64,000 nt of DNA, taken from the NCBI RefSeq assembly GCF_954871325.1, contig NC_088777.1, positions 51,514,727-51,578,726 on the forward strand, written 5' to 3'. This DNA comes from Gordionus sp. m RMFG-2023. Its lineage: Eukaryota; Nematomorpha; Gordioida; Chordodea; Parachordodidae. The notes beneath the pieces were generated by a model that worked only from the letters and a program-made list of their open reading frames with translations, ran no database searches and had not been told where the DNA came from. Within the stretch, counting starts at the first letter, position 1; every line of letters begins with the position of its first letter. Both the position numbers and the translations under genes were made by a program. Shown piece by piece: positions 24,226 to 47,190 of the stretch.

Positions 24226-26934
24226 AAATAAATTTAATATAATACATCAAATGTCATTTTCTGACAGGGGAATTAGTGTTTCCTTGTGGATGGGAGGAAA
24301 ACGAAGTCATCACATGGGGGTTTTTAGAAAAGAACAATAAAAGTTTCTTTGTTTGCGATTTGGAGTAAGGAAGACATGATATTGGATGAAGATGGGATTG
24401 ATTGGGAAGATTTAATATGTTTATGAAATATAATGTTATACGTGCATATTTGACAAATATGGAGGACTTGTAGTAATGTTTATTATATTTATTTAATATT
24501 ATTAAAGGGATTTTTTTGGATTGTTAAGTTATATTTTTGAGAGGGAAGGGTTGAGAGTAAGGGGCATTTATTTTTTTTCAATAATGTTGACCGCGAACCA
24601 GGATCGACAGCATATGGGTTTAGGTACACAACGCATAAGTACTAATCACTATACAGGGGTAAGTGAGATTAAGAGGTGAGTTTAAGGGATTCTATAATTT
24701 TGTTTTAAATATTTAGCTTACAAAGCCTAAGATAGAAAATATGTAATGAGTATTAGGCAGGAATATCACAATAAGATCAGGAATTTAAGACAGTAATATA
24801 TGTTATATATATTATATGTCTAGATGTATATTGTACATCCAATTTTGACAGTAGGTATGGTCTTATTATTTGGTACGCCTTAAGACTCATTGAATGGAGC
24901 TATAGGTATTCCGTCATAGGAAGATAAGACCTCAAGATCTGCAGGACAGAAAGGATTGCTAAATATTTAAATATTTGGAATTTATGAAAATATATATAGA
25001 AATGGACTTTTGTAATAAAGTATGTGTTTTATAATTATGCATTTTGGGGTTTTAAAGAGATCGACATGTGTGGGATAATTTATTATTAATTAATGTAAAT
25101 ATATTGTATATGTAATTCAGTTTCACTTAAAGTTGATAATGAAAGAGAAATAAATGACTTGAGGAATTAATCTAGAACGGTTATTAGGATGGTCTTTTTA
25201 TTTTATGATATGGTTATACAAAGAAAACCAGAGGTGTTTAAAAATGAAAATATATATCAATATATATATATATTTAATCGCCTTGAGATGTATTTATATA
25301 CATGTTAATTTCATTGAATAAAAAGATAATATGAACATATTTAAATATACAATTACAACAAATTGAATAGGCGAAATATTTAAGAAGTATTTAAATATAC
25401 AATGAATTACAACAAATTAAGCGAACATGTAACAGTTGATATATTATTAAGGGTTCTATTGAGGGTGAGTTAATGTTGTTTATTTTGAAGTAATTAAATT
25501 TTTATGAAATAGGGTGTAATGTGAATTACACATATATATTTAATTATGAATGATAATTTAAAGAAATTGAAGTATGATCAAGGCAAAATAATATCTATAA
25601 TGTTATATGTAGATAGTTATTTTGATTTAGGGTCTGCAGATATATATAAATTGGGTATGGATTTATATGATATATTAGATGATGTGTAATATTTTTTTTT
25701 TAAATTATGAAATCTTTATATTTAATATATATATTTTTTTTAAATTATAAAATTTTATAAAAAGTTTTATTTGCAATTATTATATAATTTTTATGGTATG
25801 CAATGATGTGAAGGAAAAATAGTTTTACAGATAAGGTCAGCCCGTGTTGATGGGTTTGCCTTGAGGTGGGAATATTGTTTAGTTTGCATACTGGAGAAAG
25901 TTTTTTTTTTGTGTAAATTTTTTTTTGTAGATTTATGTTGCATATTACATTTTTTTTATCTTTGTAATAATTTTATAGCACATCACATTTTACTATTTAT
26001 TTTATGAACATTTTTTTTTAAAAAAAGACTCAAATTATTTTATATTGTGAAGGTATATTAAAAATTCTTTACATATATACCATATAGCCCATTATATTCT
26101 CAATTTTTGTTACTTTGCATTCTACATTTTTGTGAATTTGTTCTAATTGTGATGGCAGAGTTAGGTAGAAATGGTATATTTTTCTTAGGATACTGAGTAA
26201 TTCCTAGATGGAAAATATTGTATTTTCTACATATTATATATTTTTCCTCTCTATAAAATATTAAATTTATTTCTATACATATGTCTTGTAATTTTATGCA
26301 AAATCTTTGTTCGGCAAATTTTCACAATTATTTTTAATACCTAAAAATGGATTTTTATATCTATTTTAGGAGATATTTATAAAAATGTAGCATGACAGAA
26401 GGACAATTACATGTGTTGAAATTGCATTTCATATATAAACCATTGGTTTACATTACAATATTATATGTAAATCCCTGAACGTTTTTAAGGCATACAGATA
26501 CAATTCAAAGGGACAATTCGATACAACACCACCAGAGAGAGAGAGAGAGAGACGCTCGGCTTGTGAAGGGTGGGCGTGTTGTAGCATTTGAAAATAAATT
26601 TAATATAATACATCAAATGTCAGTTATTTTCTGACAGGGGAATTAGTGTTTCCTTGTGGATGGGAGGAAAACGAAATCATCACATGGGGTTTTTTTAGAA
26701 AAGAACAATAAAAGATTCTTTGTTTGCGATTTGGAGTGAAGACACGATATTGGATGAAGACGGGATTGATTGGGAAGATTTAAATGTTTATGAAATATAA
26801 TGTTATACGTGCATATTTGACAAATAAAGAGGACTTGTAGTAATGTTTATTATATTTATTTAATATTATTAAAGGGATTTTTTTGGATTGTTAAGTTATA
26901 TTTTTGAGAGTAAGGGGCATTTTTTTTCAATAAT
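24226..26934. mobile_element. LTR-like fossil: 340-370-bp direct repeats around 2 kb
   Basis: The repeats 24226-24595 and 26592-26934 are in direct orientation and nearly identical apart from small indels (shared words tgacaggggaattagtgttt and gattgattgggaagattt). The 2.0 kb between them has no coding frame. It contains a short (GA)n tract at 26535-26552 just before the second repeat, placed like a purine tract. A retroelement with long terminal repeats but no genes (LARD or TRIM type) is the likeliest reading. The ends lack an obvious TG...CA and no target duplication is clear, so a tandem segmental duplication is possible. It looks moderately young. Confidence 0.5.
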
Positions 26935-27837
26935 AGCGAAGTGATTCAAAAATAAAATTAGGTTGGGCGCCGGGTTTTAAAAAAGATTTTTATATTAAGT
27001 CCATGCAGGACCTATTCTGACCTCTGCAAGTCTTCTTAGAGGTATCTCATAAGGATTATGGATTGCTAAGGAAATAAACTCCAAATCAAATAAATTTGAC
27101 GATTACAATCAACTATAAATTAATTTTTTTTAAAAAAATAACCCTAATCGTTTGAATAGTTTATTAATAGTATAAGATGATTAGATGAAGAGACCCACAT
27201 AAGGTTTCCATTATCTAAGTACGGTAGACCATAAATCAAAGTTAGAATTTGTGTTTTAAATGGGGAGTTGGTTCATGGATCTACCTAGAAAAAATAGAAG
27301 GGATCTAAATGGGTGGGTATTGTTGGATACCTTACTGTAAAAGGGACTTGATATGCACTAAAAGTGAGCGGTGTTATAGACCCTGTAAGAAGATTCGGTT
27401 ACATATCAATATTTTACGAATGATTTAAAACAATTAAAGGTTTTTTAAAATTCTAATTTGAGACAATATTTTCTTGTGATGGTAAATCAAGATATAAATT
27501 TAGGATAAGTGGAACTATTTCACATCCACCTCTGATAAAAAATCTTACTTTAGATATGTGATATGCTTTCCTGGTAATTTTGGTAACTAACTTCTTAAAA
27601 AAATAGAAATGCTTATAGCTAATTGGACATCATCATGCTTTGATAGGCACTGACAGGCAGGCGTCAAAAATTATTTGATATAATGTATGGTAATATATAT
27701 ACTTAATATATTAACGCTAAATTGCGGGTGGGAAGGATTTTTTTTATTTAATAAAAATTGAAAATGTTGTGCATATAAATTATATCATACAATTATTTTT
27801 GCAATATAATCGCGCGATTTACAAGTTTTAAGAAAGA
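26935..27837. other. Intergenic DNA, no gene seen
   Basis: Near 27003-27030 a segment (catgcaggacctattctgac) matches, inverted, a segment beside the TTTC array at 6062-6104. No coding frame found. Confidence 0.5.
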
Positions 27838-27850
27838 ATTTGAATGAGAA

Positions 27851-28048
<198 letters not shown>

Positions 28049-28629
28049 GCCACAATCGATTGACTATGTTAAGAAAGTACCTCCTACATTAACCCTCCCA
28101 TGAATTCGTAATTATATCGAACCCATATTATGATGAATATTAAATTCAAAATAAATATTAAAAAAAATATACACTAAAATTTTTAATTTAATTAAAAAAA
28201 TTTTTTCAAAATGCGTCTTAAAAGCCAACACTGCTTTCGTATACTTTAGAATAAAAAATCCAATTTTTTTTATAATTTAATAGGTTAGCATAAAATGTTT
28301 AATTAATACTTTAGTTTAAACAAATATTATTAACAAATTTTAAATTACCTTTGAATAACAAAGGGTCAAATAATATTCAATTTGTTATTATTATACTTAG
28401 TTAGTGAAAATATCTAGATGATTTAGGGTTAGGGTTCAATTTAAATAATATTATTGTTTTCTTCATTATATGACCTTCATTGTGGAAGAATTAATATTTA
28501 AATTTATTTATATATTATTGAACAACAATATAAATCTTTTTAAAAAGATTAAATTTTTTTTATCAATTACTTTAAATATTTTAAATTAGAAAATCTTTAA
28601 ATTAAAAATTATTTAATTTTCACTTGAGG

Positions 28630-37984
<9,355 letters not shown>

Positions 37985-38985
37985 TTTGTATTTATATCTG
38001 TTATTTTTTAAACAGTATTTCTATATCTTGAATAAATGTCAGAACATATGGTGAATTCATGGAGTCGTCTTTATTTCTTGATCCTTATATTTATACACTA
38101 TTCTATAATTATTAAATTTAACTTCTATAGGTATTCAATTTTATTGACCCTTTAAACATAGTATTAAATATAAATACGTTATATTATTTTTATGACAAAA
38201 TATATAATTCAAATCCTTATAAAATATAACATGTATGTTGAGCAAATAAATATTTTAAAAATGAGACTTAGATTTGTAGGTTTTATTAGAATACAATGAG
38301 AAAAAGAAATAAATTTAGAAACCATATTTTTCAATTAGAAAATATATTTATTTCATAATTAGACCTTTTTATAATAAATGAAAATTGATATTAATTATGA
38401 ATAATAGGTGACGAAACTTACAAACAACAAACATGGAGCTGAATTTATTTATTCAATAACATCCGGGAACTAAATACTTCAATTTTCCTACTAATTACTA
38501 TTCAATCACTTAAAAAATATGATTTTTCATATTTGTAATATTAATTATCTAAATATATTTTTATATTATATTTTAAATTCATTTAACTTTGGTGATTTTT
38601 TTAAAATATATATATATTTTTATATCATTCGCGTATTTTGTTATACCACTCCTAGTTCGGTCAAATTTAGTTAGGTAAATGAATGTTATTTAACAACGCA
38701 TAATTGGTTATTCCCTAATTTTATTACATTTGATATCTTCCTTTCATCTAACTTAGCACGGAGAATTAATAAAGAAGAAGAATATTATAAGTGAGGCGGG
38801 AACATTAATGTGAAAAATTATAACATTGTAATAATTCTAATTCTAATTATATTTCATATTTTATTTTTCATTTAATTTTAAACTATAACTATAAATATTT
38901 TTTTTTAATATGTAATAATTCTTTATCTGTGGGGTATATACTTATTTTATTGTTACAAAAAAATATAAGGGTTTTTTTATAAAAA
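37985..38985. other. Downstream of gene C, no gene seen
   Basis: AT-rich. A possible acceptor (tctgttattttttaaacag, ending at 38015) is followed by a short open stretch to a TGA near 38054. It could be a small terminal exon of gene C, but there is no paralogue support. Confidence 0.4.
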
Positions 38986-38989
38986 TGGA

Positions 38990-39560
38990 AAATAAATATT
39001 CAATGGTGAAATACGTGTTACTTATTAAGCATTATATAATCCAAAAACCGGATGTTTATAGTACTACTCTAGTTTTTGTTTTAGTTGACCGCCATTTATT
39101 GTTTATTTTTATTTATTTTTTTCGCAAATAACTTTTTATTCTTAAATTCAGCTATAAAAATAATTAAAGATCTAAGATATACTAAGGGAGGCCTATATAT
39201 GATATAAATTTCAGCGTTAGTGCTTTCATAATTTTCTGGCCAATTTGACCTCTTATTTCTTTAGAGTTCATATGACTGGAAACATATGACGGCTAACCTA
39301 ATTAATTACACAATTATAATTTAATTAAGCACTATATAATGCCGAAAACCGGATGTTTATATTACTACTATAGTTTTTGTTTAAGTTGGCCGCCATTTAT
39401 TGTTTTATTTTTTTCGCAATAACTTTTTATTTCTTAAATTCGGCTATAAAAGTGATTGAAGCACTGATCTACTAATGAAGCACTAAATAATGATATAAAT
39501 TTCATCGTTAGTGCTCCCAATCGTTCGGCCAACTTCAAGCTTAAATTGTGAAGTCATATT
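38990..39560. repeat. Tandem pair of 250-300-bp MITE-like units
   Basis: Two units, about 39020-39250 and 39330-39545, share aaaccggatgtttatagtac, gaccgccatttattgtttat, the segment tcggctataaaagtgattga and atttcatcgttagtgctccc. A third version lies at 50555-50740 and related ends occur at 31885. These words belong to the CGTGAAGTTGGC family. Confidence 0.65.
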
Positions 39561-40610
39561 TTTAATTTAGCTTATAACTTTTTATATAGGGCGATTAACT
39601 AAATTAGTAGCGGAATTTAAATATCTTAATTAAGCACCAAATATTGGCGTAAACCAAAATGTTTAATAGTGCTCACAAATTGAACGTTGCAACGCAGCGT
39701 TTCAAAACGCATATGTAAAAACGTAAACCCAGCCTTGTTTAAATTGATGCGTTAAGTTAAATTTTAATATGAAAAATTTAAATTAAACAAAAAAAAATTA
39801 CTTGTGTTGATTGATCATATATTTAAATATTTTAAATAATTAATCTTAAATTTAAATAGTTAATCTTATATTATTAATTGTTATGTTTGATATAATTTAA
39901 CTATTTCAATTACCATAGTCGACTTTGGTTATTTTTAATTTACTTATTATTCACTAAACGTGATTGTAAACATTTGTTATATTTTTCAATTAACTTTTAT
40001 ATATATTCTGATATATTTTTAGTTCTTTTAGATAGAATAATAATAAAATATTTTAAAAAATAATTAATTTGAATAGCTTACTTCAACTTGCCTTATATTT
40101 CCTTAAAAAAAAATAAGGAAAGAGGAGCAAGACATCTCAAATATATGTTAAAAGAAATCTTTTTTTCTGAATATATTAATAATAAAGGAGATTTAACACA
40201 TTCTCAATTTTATAATTATACAAGATAAAGTAAAATAAACTTAATTATTTATATAATAGGTATTTATGGTGCATAATTTGCACAACTTGCTTATAGCTCA
40301 AGGATTTCAAAATCCTGTATAGCTTATATTGTGAAATCAGTGTGCACAGCAATTTAGAATGCTGCTGTACATATTCACATGCCTAGGCCTAATAAAAATG
40401 ATGGGAAAGAGTAAATTTATTATAATAAATCAAGATTAATATTGTCTTATCTTTAGTTTTCACAGGAATTCCTGCTTCAATCACGATTTCCAAATTGGTT
40501 TGGGGGTATAGATGGAAAACATATCTATATCAAGAGCCCTCTTAATAGTGGCTCACAATTTTTTAACTGCAAGCATAGATTTTCAATTAACCTGTTAGCC
40601 CTGTTAAAGA

Positions 40611-40858
40611 TGAATAATTATTTTATTATACTGGTTGTTATATATCGCAAATTTTTATATGTCGCATTCATTTAATTAACAACAATTTATATTAACTTCA
40701 CTTAATAGTTTTATTTAAATTGTTTAATAGATTTTTTTTTATATATAATGAATAAATTTTATTATATTTTGAGTATAATATTTTTTAAAATATATTTATT
40801 AAATAAAAGTTTTAAAATCACTTTCTTAATTTTGTTCTTTTCCCTGCCAACCATAACA
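40611..40858 (+). repeat. 5' LTR of the outer retroelement
   Basis: Direct repeat partner of 48453-48698. It begins directly after the transposase motif INLLALLK of the Harbinger element. Confidence 0.75.
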
Positions 40859-41196
40859 CGGGCAGCGGAATTTATAATTTTAAAATCTTTTAAAAAAAAA
40901 ATTTTTCTGCCAAATATAATTTAGATCAAATGGATAAATTAACAAAGAGGAAAATTGTTAAAATAGATCAAACTAGACGAACTAATTTAAATTGGGCTAT
41001 GATGACTTACAAAATATTCTAAATCCACAGACAATATGATTTTAGCTACTGGAATATAGTCAACTAGACAAAAACATTCTAAAAAACACGTAAGAAATGA
41101 TTAATTTGAAAAAGTGTAAAATAATTAAAATTTTTAATTTTAAAATCTCTAAAATATATAAAATAAAGTTATGTAAAAAATAAACACATAAATATT

Positions 41197-41424
41197 ATGA
41201 TATTATCTTTTCCGGAGTATAGCGGCGACATGCAATCTTATATTGCTAAGGCTGAGAATTTTTTTAAAGATAGTAAGCTCAACAGTAGATGTGAGGCTAT
41301 GCTATTAACTATTAATTTACCTGATAACATTTTCAACTTAGTTAGGGCCATATCGACGGATGAGGAGTTTGAATCTCCAGATGTTTTGCTGAAAAGGCTA
41401 AAATTATTTTATAAAAGTAAATGA
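41197..41424 (+). CDS. Gag-like frame of the outer LTR element (fossil)
   Basis: 75 residues starting MILSFPEYSGDMQSYIAKAE, with LLTINLPDNIFNLVRAI and PDVLLKRLKLFY. The F-x-x-Y-S-G-D opening, with a helical region around LLTINLP, is like the capsid-type Gag of Gypsy elements. It is a fragment of a broken element. Confidence 0.5.
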   Translation: MILSFPEYSGDMQSYIAKAENFFKDSKLNSRCEAMLLTINLPDNIFNLVRAISTDEEFESPDVLLKRLKLFYKSK

Positions 41425-41526
41425 CATAAATCTTATAAATAAAAATATTGATAAAAATATAATTAATACTCATAAATTAAAGGAAATTTTTGTTGACATA
41501 ATATCATTTGAAATAATTTTAGTATC

Positions 41527-41724
41527 TGTTGATTGATTTTTTTATTAAACTTAATGTGTTATTATAGCCTTAAAATATATATTTCGTTTAAATTGTTATT
41601 TTCATAATATATATATATATATATACCTAATTTTATATATATTTTTAGTATCATTTTTTAGTTTTAGAATAAAATAATTATAACTTAAAACCGTTTTTTT
41701 TACCATCGTTATTGCTATATAACA
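41527..41724 (+). repeat. 5' LTR of the Gypsy element
   Basis: 198 bp, TGTTG...AACA, with a TA-rich middle. Nearly the same as 46993-47190 apart from (TA)n length and scattered changes. Confidence 0.92.
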
Positions 41725-41743
41725 TGGTGCCCCGGAATGATAA
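41725..41743 (+). promoter_or_regulatory. tRNA primer-binding site of the Gypsy element
   Basis: TGGTGCCCCGGAATGATAA starts at the first base after the LTR. TGG plus the following bases is complementary to the 3' end of a tRNA. The same TGGTGCCCCGG is used by the element at 58064-60346. Confidence 0.8.
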
Positions 41744-44562
41744 CTCACAATGATATATATAAAAATCTCATATATATTGTGCATATCCCGATAAATATAA
41801 AAATTTAAAAAAAATTTTGAAATTATGTAATAAATTATAAAAATTATTCGAGATAAAGGACTTACAAGGTAAAAAGAAAAAAAATTCTTTATGCTAATGT
41901 AAATAAAGTTTTAAAATAAAAATTTGCAATTTGGATAAAAAAAAAATTGAATACATAATAGTGGCAATATGTATCTTTGCTAATTTAAATAAAGTTTTTA
42001 AAATAAAAAGCATTATGGATGATAAAATTAGCATATCCTCCAACAGGGAAATTAAGTTCCCAAAGTTGGAGGGACCCTTAACGGACATATTCTTGGAAAG
42101 ACTTGACGATTATTTCTCTCAAACAATTTTATTCGACTCAGTAAAAATTGAAACTTTGATGAGCAATTTATCTGATGACCTATACGATAAAATTAAGTCA
42201 TTATGTACTAAGTAAGATATCAAAGATTATAAAATTATTATTAAAAAAAAAAATTTTTTTATTACCCAGTCAAGATGTTTGGATATTAACTGGGAAGTTT
42301 AACCTTGCTTCACAAGGTATTAATGAATCTTTTTTGGATTGGTTTTTTAGATTGTAAATTAAGTAGATAATGTAATTTAATGATGATCGCATAAAAAAAA
42401 ATTGAGAACATCGAGTGCAAATGACAATATAAAATATAAATTAAATAAAAATATTAACTACACATTAGATGAAATGATTGAAATAGAAGTAAATTAGATA
42501 GTATTAACATTAAATCAGAAAGTAACAATGTTAATATAGTGGGGATCAAAAATTTAATAGAAATAAAATGATAGATACCCAAAGTATTTCTAACAGGAAT
42601 TAGATTAATAGTAACTATAAAAGACCTAATTATTATTCGAGGCAAAATTTTGATAGTAATAGAAAAATCATGGTGATAACAATTTTAGCAATGTTAACGA
42701 CAACAGGAATAGGAATTTTAGTAACGTTAGAAACAATAACAATTATAATAATAACAATTATAGAAATGATCAGTATAATAATAGTAACTATTAAAATAAC
42801 AATTATCGGTATAACAACAGCAACAGAAACTTTCATAATAATAATCATCAATCTTATAACAACAAATAGGGTAGGAACAACGCCTGGTTTAATTATAATC
42901 AGAGAAGGCAGATTCAATGTGACGATCATATAATAATTACCGATCTTACAACAACAATTCAAGTTATGAAGGAAACAACAGGTGGCATAACAATGATAAC
43001 CAAAGAAAACAAATCGAATATGATGATCGTAATAGGTGGAAGGATTTTAATCAAAGAAAATCCAGTATGATAATCAAAACTTCTACGATAGCAATAATTG
43101 TAATATGAACATTGAAGAAATTGGGGAAAATAAAGTTGACACTGTCAAAGATAATAATGAAAATGATTTCAATGTCAATAACCTGGTTGAAAATATAGAC
43201 AAAGGTGATGACAGTGTTTTTATGACTACTTAGAAATTAAATAATATTACTACTACTATGCAGGTCGACACTGGATCAAAATTTACCATCATACCTCATA
43301 ATATGGCTAAAAAAATTGGTCTAAGAGAAATGAAGAAATCCAGTTTGCGGCTTACAACCTACAACGCAAACTTGTTTAAAATCATCGGGACAACTCAGGT
43401 TAAATTAAGTTATGAAGGAATCACTAAATATTTACTAGCAATAGTTGTAGAGTCGAGAAAGAACGCATTATTAGGAAGAATCTGGATCAATGCCTTTAAA
43501 AATATTTTAAATAAATTCATAGGAAATGTCGATACCAATTATGAAGACGAAATCAATAAACTTATTAAAGATTGTGAATTCAAATTGACTAGCGAACCAA
43601 TTAACAAAGTAAATGTCTTACATATAAGATGTGACGCCCAACCTAAAATAATACCACCAAGACGCATATTCAAAGATTGATCTTGTGGGCGAAGAACTGA
43701 ATAGATGGATACACGAAAAAATTATTGAGCCTGTAAATGATGTGCGATGGGCAAGTCCTATAACCGCCATATAAAAAGATGATGGGAGCATCAGGCTTTG
43801 CGCAGATTTTAAAGACACTATAAACCCAGCTATCAAAGACTTTAGATACCCACTTCCACGTATATTATAGCTAAACTTTCAGAAGGAAAAAAATTTACCA
43901 AGATCGATTTCAAAAATGCTTTTCTACAAGTTCCGATCGATAAAAATAGCAGAAAATTTTTGACTCTATCTACACATATGGGATACTACCAATTTACCAG
44001 ACTTCCTTTTGGGTTGAAAACTTCATCTGCTATATTCCAACAAATCATGGATCAGATTTTCGGTAATAGACTGATGACTTATTAATAACTGGAAATAACG
44101 ATGAAGCACATTACAACATTATAAAAAGGTCTTTGAGAGAATATTATCGTACGGGTTAGTACCTAACTTCGCCAAAAGTTTATTTTAAAAAAATAAAGTT
44201 AGGTTCCTGGGTCACGAAATAGATGACAAGGGGATTCATACTAACCATGATAAAATTGAAGCAATAATTAAAATGCCAGAACCAAAATCAGCTGCTGAAT
44301 TGTCAACATTTCTTGGAATGGCAGGTTATTATAGAAAATTTTTAAATAACTTCGTTGATATTGCTGATCCGTTGTACAAAATGGTCAACAAGAAAGATGG
44401 GAATGGAACTTAGAACATTCCAGAAGTTTTAATGATTTAAAGAAGCTGATTAGTCTCCCGCCAGCATTGACGTATTTTAATCCGGAATTAGCTATTGGGA
44501 TTGCGACTGATGCATCCAAATCTGGATGATGGGCTGTACTATTTCACACAGAGAAAGATGGC

Positions 44563-45007
44563 CAGCGTCTACATGAGCGGGAGGGGTAGGAACAGTTTGC
44601 ATCCTATTTTAAGGGGTAAAGGGTAGGCGGCTTTAGGGGTAAGGTAAATTTTTTTGGGGGTAATTTATTGAATTTTGAGATGATATAGGACAAAATTTAT
44701 TGCTGTTAATAATTTTATTATAAAACTATTATAATACAATTCATCGACCAAATATATATATTGCAAACAATCATACACATTGTTTTCCAAATAAAACTTT
44801 CTGCTATTCACAAAATATCAATAGTTGGTAGTAGAGATAGATTAATTTAAGTTATCCTTTATAAATACTCTGAAAGAGTATCATTATAATTAAAAAGGTG
44901 AAAATATGAAGAAATATCGCCGCCAATATGACGGATTTTTTTAGGGGGTAGGTAAAGGTTTTTGAAGGGGGTTTGCATCCAGTGAAAATCCTGTCATGTA
45001 GACGCTG
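44563..45007. mobile_element. 445-bp DNA transposon inserted in the Gypsy element
   Basis: The terminal inverted repeats CAGCGTCTACATGA and TCATGTAGACGCTG are perfect (14 bp). The 6-bp sequence GATGGC is duplicated at 44557-44562 and 45008-45013. The inside is non-coding and shares gaacagtttgcatcc and gtttgcatccagtga with the old copies at 2850 and 3590. This is the youngest layer of the nest. A 6-bp target duplication does not fit the common 2-, 3- or 8-bp superfamilies, so I do not assign one. Confidence 0.9.
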
Positions 45008-46977
45008 GATGGCAAAGAAAAACCCATTGCTTTTGCGTCTAGAACCTTGGCAAAATCCGAAATAAATTAAACCAACATTGTTCGCAATTAAAAGATTTCA
45101 AGAATATTTGGTTGGCACTAAATTTACTATCATCACGGACCATAAACCACTAGTCCACATTTTTACCAAGGGACTCAAGGACAATAGTACTATGTCCTTA
45201 AGGTTGCAAAAGTAGAATATCATTGGGGGGTTACGACTTCAACATAAAGTATAAAGCAGGTAAATACAATGTTGTTCTTGAGTGCCTCTCAAGATTGCCA
45301 CAAGAATGTCATGACGAAGTTGTTGAAAATATCACTATAATAAATGACTGCGGGGATTTACCAATCAATTTCAATCAAATTCATGATAAAACTTTGAAAG
45401 ATATCGAATTAAAACAAGTCATAAATGATATTAAGAACAACAGGCCTATAAAGAATGATATCTATAAAAACATTGAAATGGAATTAACTATAATTAAGGA
45501 TTGTCTTTACAAAAGCAACAAAATAATAATTCCGTCTTTTATGAGAAAAAATGTACTACAATCATTACATGATGGTCACTTGGGAGCAGGAAGAATCAAA
45601 TCCTTAGCCAAAGTTCACATGTGGTGGTCTGGTATAAATAATGATATAGATATGGAAGTGAAAATTTGCTACGATTTTAACATATATCAGATAATCCTAA
45701 AAAAATACAAAAACCTTTGGTTTCGGCAACTAAGCCATTTGAAAGGATATACATAGACTATGTGGGTCCGTTCTTAACAAGAAATTGGTTGACAATAGTC
45801 GATGCTTACAGTAAGTTTCCGATCATTGTTCCTGTTAAAAATATTACGACTGATGTGACTTTAAAAGAAATTTTTAAAACTATTTCGTTATATGGAATAC
45901 CCTAAACTATAGTTACCGATAACGGCATAAGTTCACAAGTAGTGATTTTGAAAAATTTTTCAGTGATTATGGTATCAAACATGTGCTCACATCTGCTTAT
46001 CATCAGCAATAGAACGTTCAAAACACATATGAAAATGAATATCAAAATTGACTTAGACATTGCACTTGACCGATTTTTATTTAAATACAGAAATACGCAT
46101 AATGACACTACAGCAATTAAACCGTCTAAGAGGATGTTCAACCGAAATATTAGAGTGAAATGGGCTTATTGGGACCGTTGGAGGAGAAGGAGAATAAAAT
46201 AAAGATTTCTTTACCACGAAATAGAACCTTCAATACATGAGATTTTGTTTGGTATAAAGTGCAAGGGAATGACACGTGGGACAAAGGGACAAATAATTTG
46301 AAGGAAAGCGACACTATGTTCCAAGTCTATACAGAAAATGGTATTACAAGGAAACACCTGGACCAATTTAGAAAGAGAGAATGCTATAACACATTTGCAT
46401 ACCATGACTCTCCTAAGAAGGACGGAAGTGAGGACAAAAATATTAAAACTAATGATAAAAATATTGTAATACCGACTCCTAGATCGATGTAGACAAAAAC
46501 CTGTTTATCTAAAAGATTATATAACTTAGTATATTAAAACATGTAAAAATAAATTAAATACTAAAACATGTAAAAAATAAAGTAAAGACTAAATCGCAAA
46601 ATAAAAATAAAAACGCTAAAAATGTCATATAAAAAATAAAAACGCTAAAAATATTATCTAATAATCTTGTTGATTTATCATCCTTTTATTATTCTAACAT
46701 CCAAATTTGATCAATTCTCTAATTATTCATATATTCTGAAATCCTATTTAATAATGATAATTTTACAATTGGTGATAATAACAATTTTGTAATATTGACA
46801 ATGATAACGACGGATCTTGACGACGAGCCAGAGTACTCAAAACGATATTAACTAACCAACGTGATAGAATCAAGCCAACGACTGCAATGACTTATGAACG
46901 ACTTGAACAATCAAAATGAACAACCATTTAAACGACATATTTTCTATGATAGCTCAGATGGATTATGGGAAGGCTTT

Positions 46978-46992
46978 TCAGAAGAAGGGGAA
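46978..46992 (+). promoter_or_regulatory. Polypurine tract of the Gypsy element
   Basis: agaagaaggggaa ends directly before the TG of the 3' LTR, the expected place for plus-strand priming. A similar GAGGAGGGGAA precedes the 3' LTR of the element at 58064-60346 on the - strand. Confidence 0.8.
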
Positions 46993-47190
46993 TGTTGATT
47001 GATTGATTTTTTAAATTTAACTTAAATTGTTATTATAGCCTTAAAATATATATTTCGTTTAAATTGTTTTTTTTTATAATATATATATATACCTTATTTT
47101 ATATTTATTTTTAGTATCATTTTTTAGTTTTAGAATAAACTAATTATAAGTTAAAATCGTTTTTCTTACCATCGTTATTGCTATATAACA
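46993..47190 (+). repeat. 3' LTR of the Gypsy element
   Basis: Direct repeat of 41527-41724, followed by the second GTATC target duplication. Confidence 0.92.

Larger units (their letters stand above)
41527..47190 (+). mobile_element. Gypsy-type LTR retroelement fossil, nested in the outer one
   Basis: LTRs 41527-41724 and 46993-47190 (198 bp each) start TGTTGATTGATT and end CTATATAACA. The target duplication GTATC lies at 41522-41526 and 47191-47195. A primer-binding site starts directly after the 5' LTR, and a purine tract lies before the 3' LTR. Parts in order: Gag-like (42014-43070, Asn-rich at the end), aspartic protease with VDTGS (43265), reverse transcriptase (about 43680-44410), RNase H (about 44450-45230, split by a DNA transposon), and integrase (45240-46200, with GHLGAGR, HMWW and VDAYSKFP). 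No envelope gene seen. It is broken, with roughly ten or more breaks. The clean target duplication and similar LTRs suggest a moderate to young age. Confidence 0.92.

Noticed and set aside
42454-42962. Ile/Val/Thr-rich open frames on both strands
   Set aside because: They are shadows of the Asn-rich AAT/AAC repeats in the Gag end of the Gypsy fossil.
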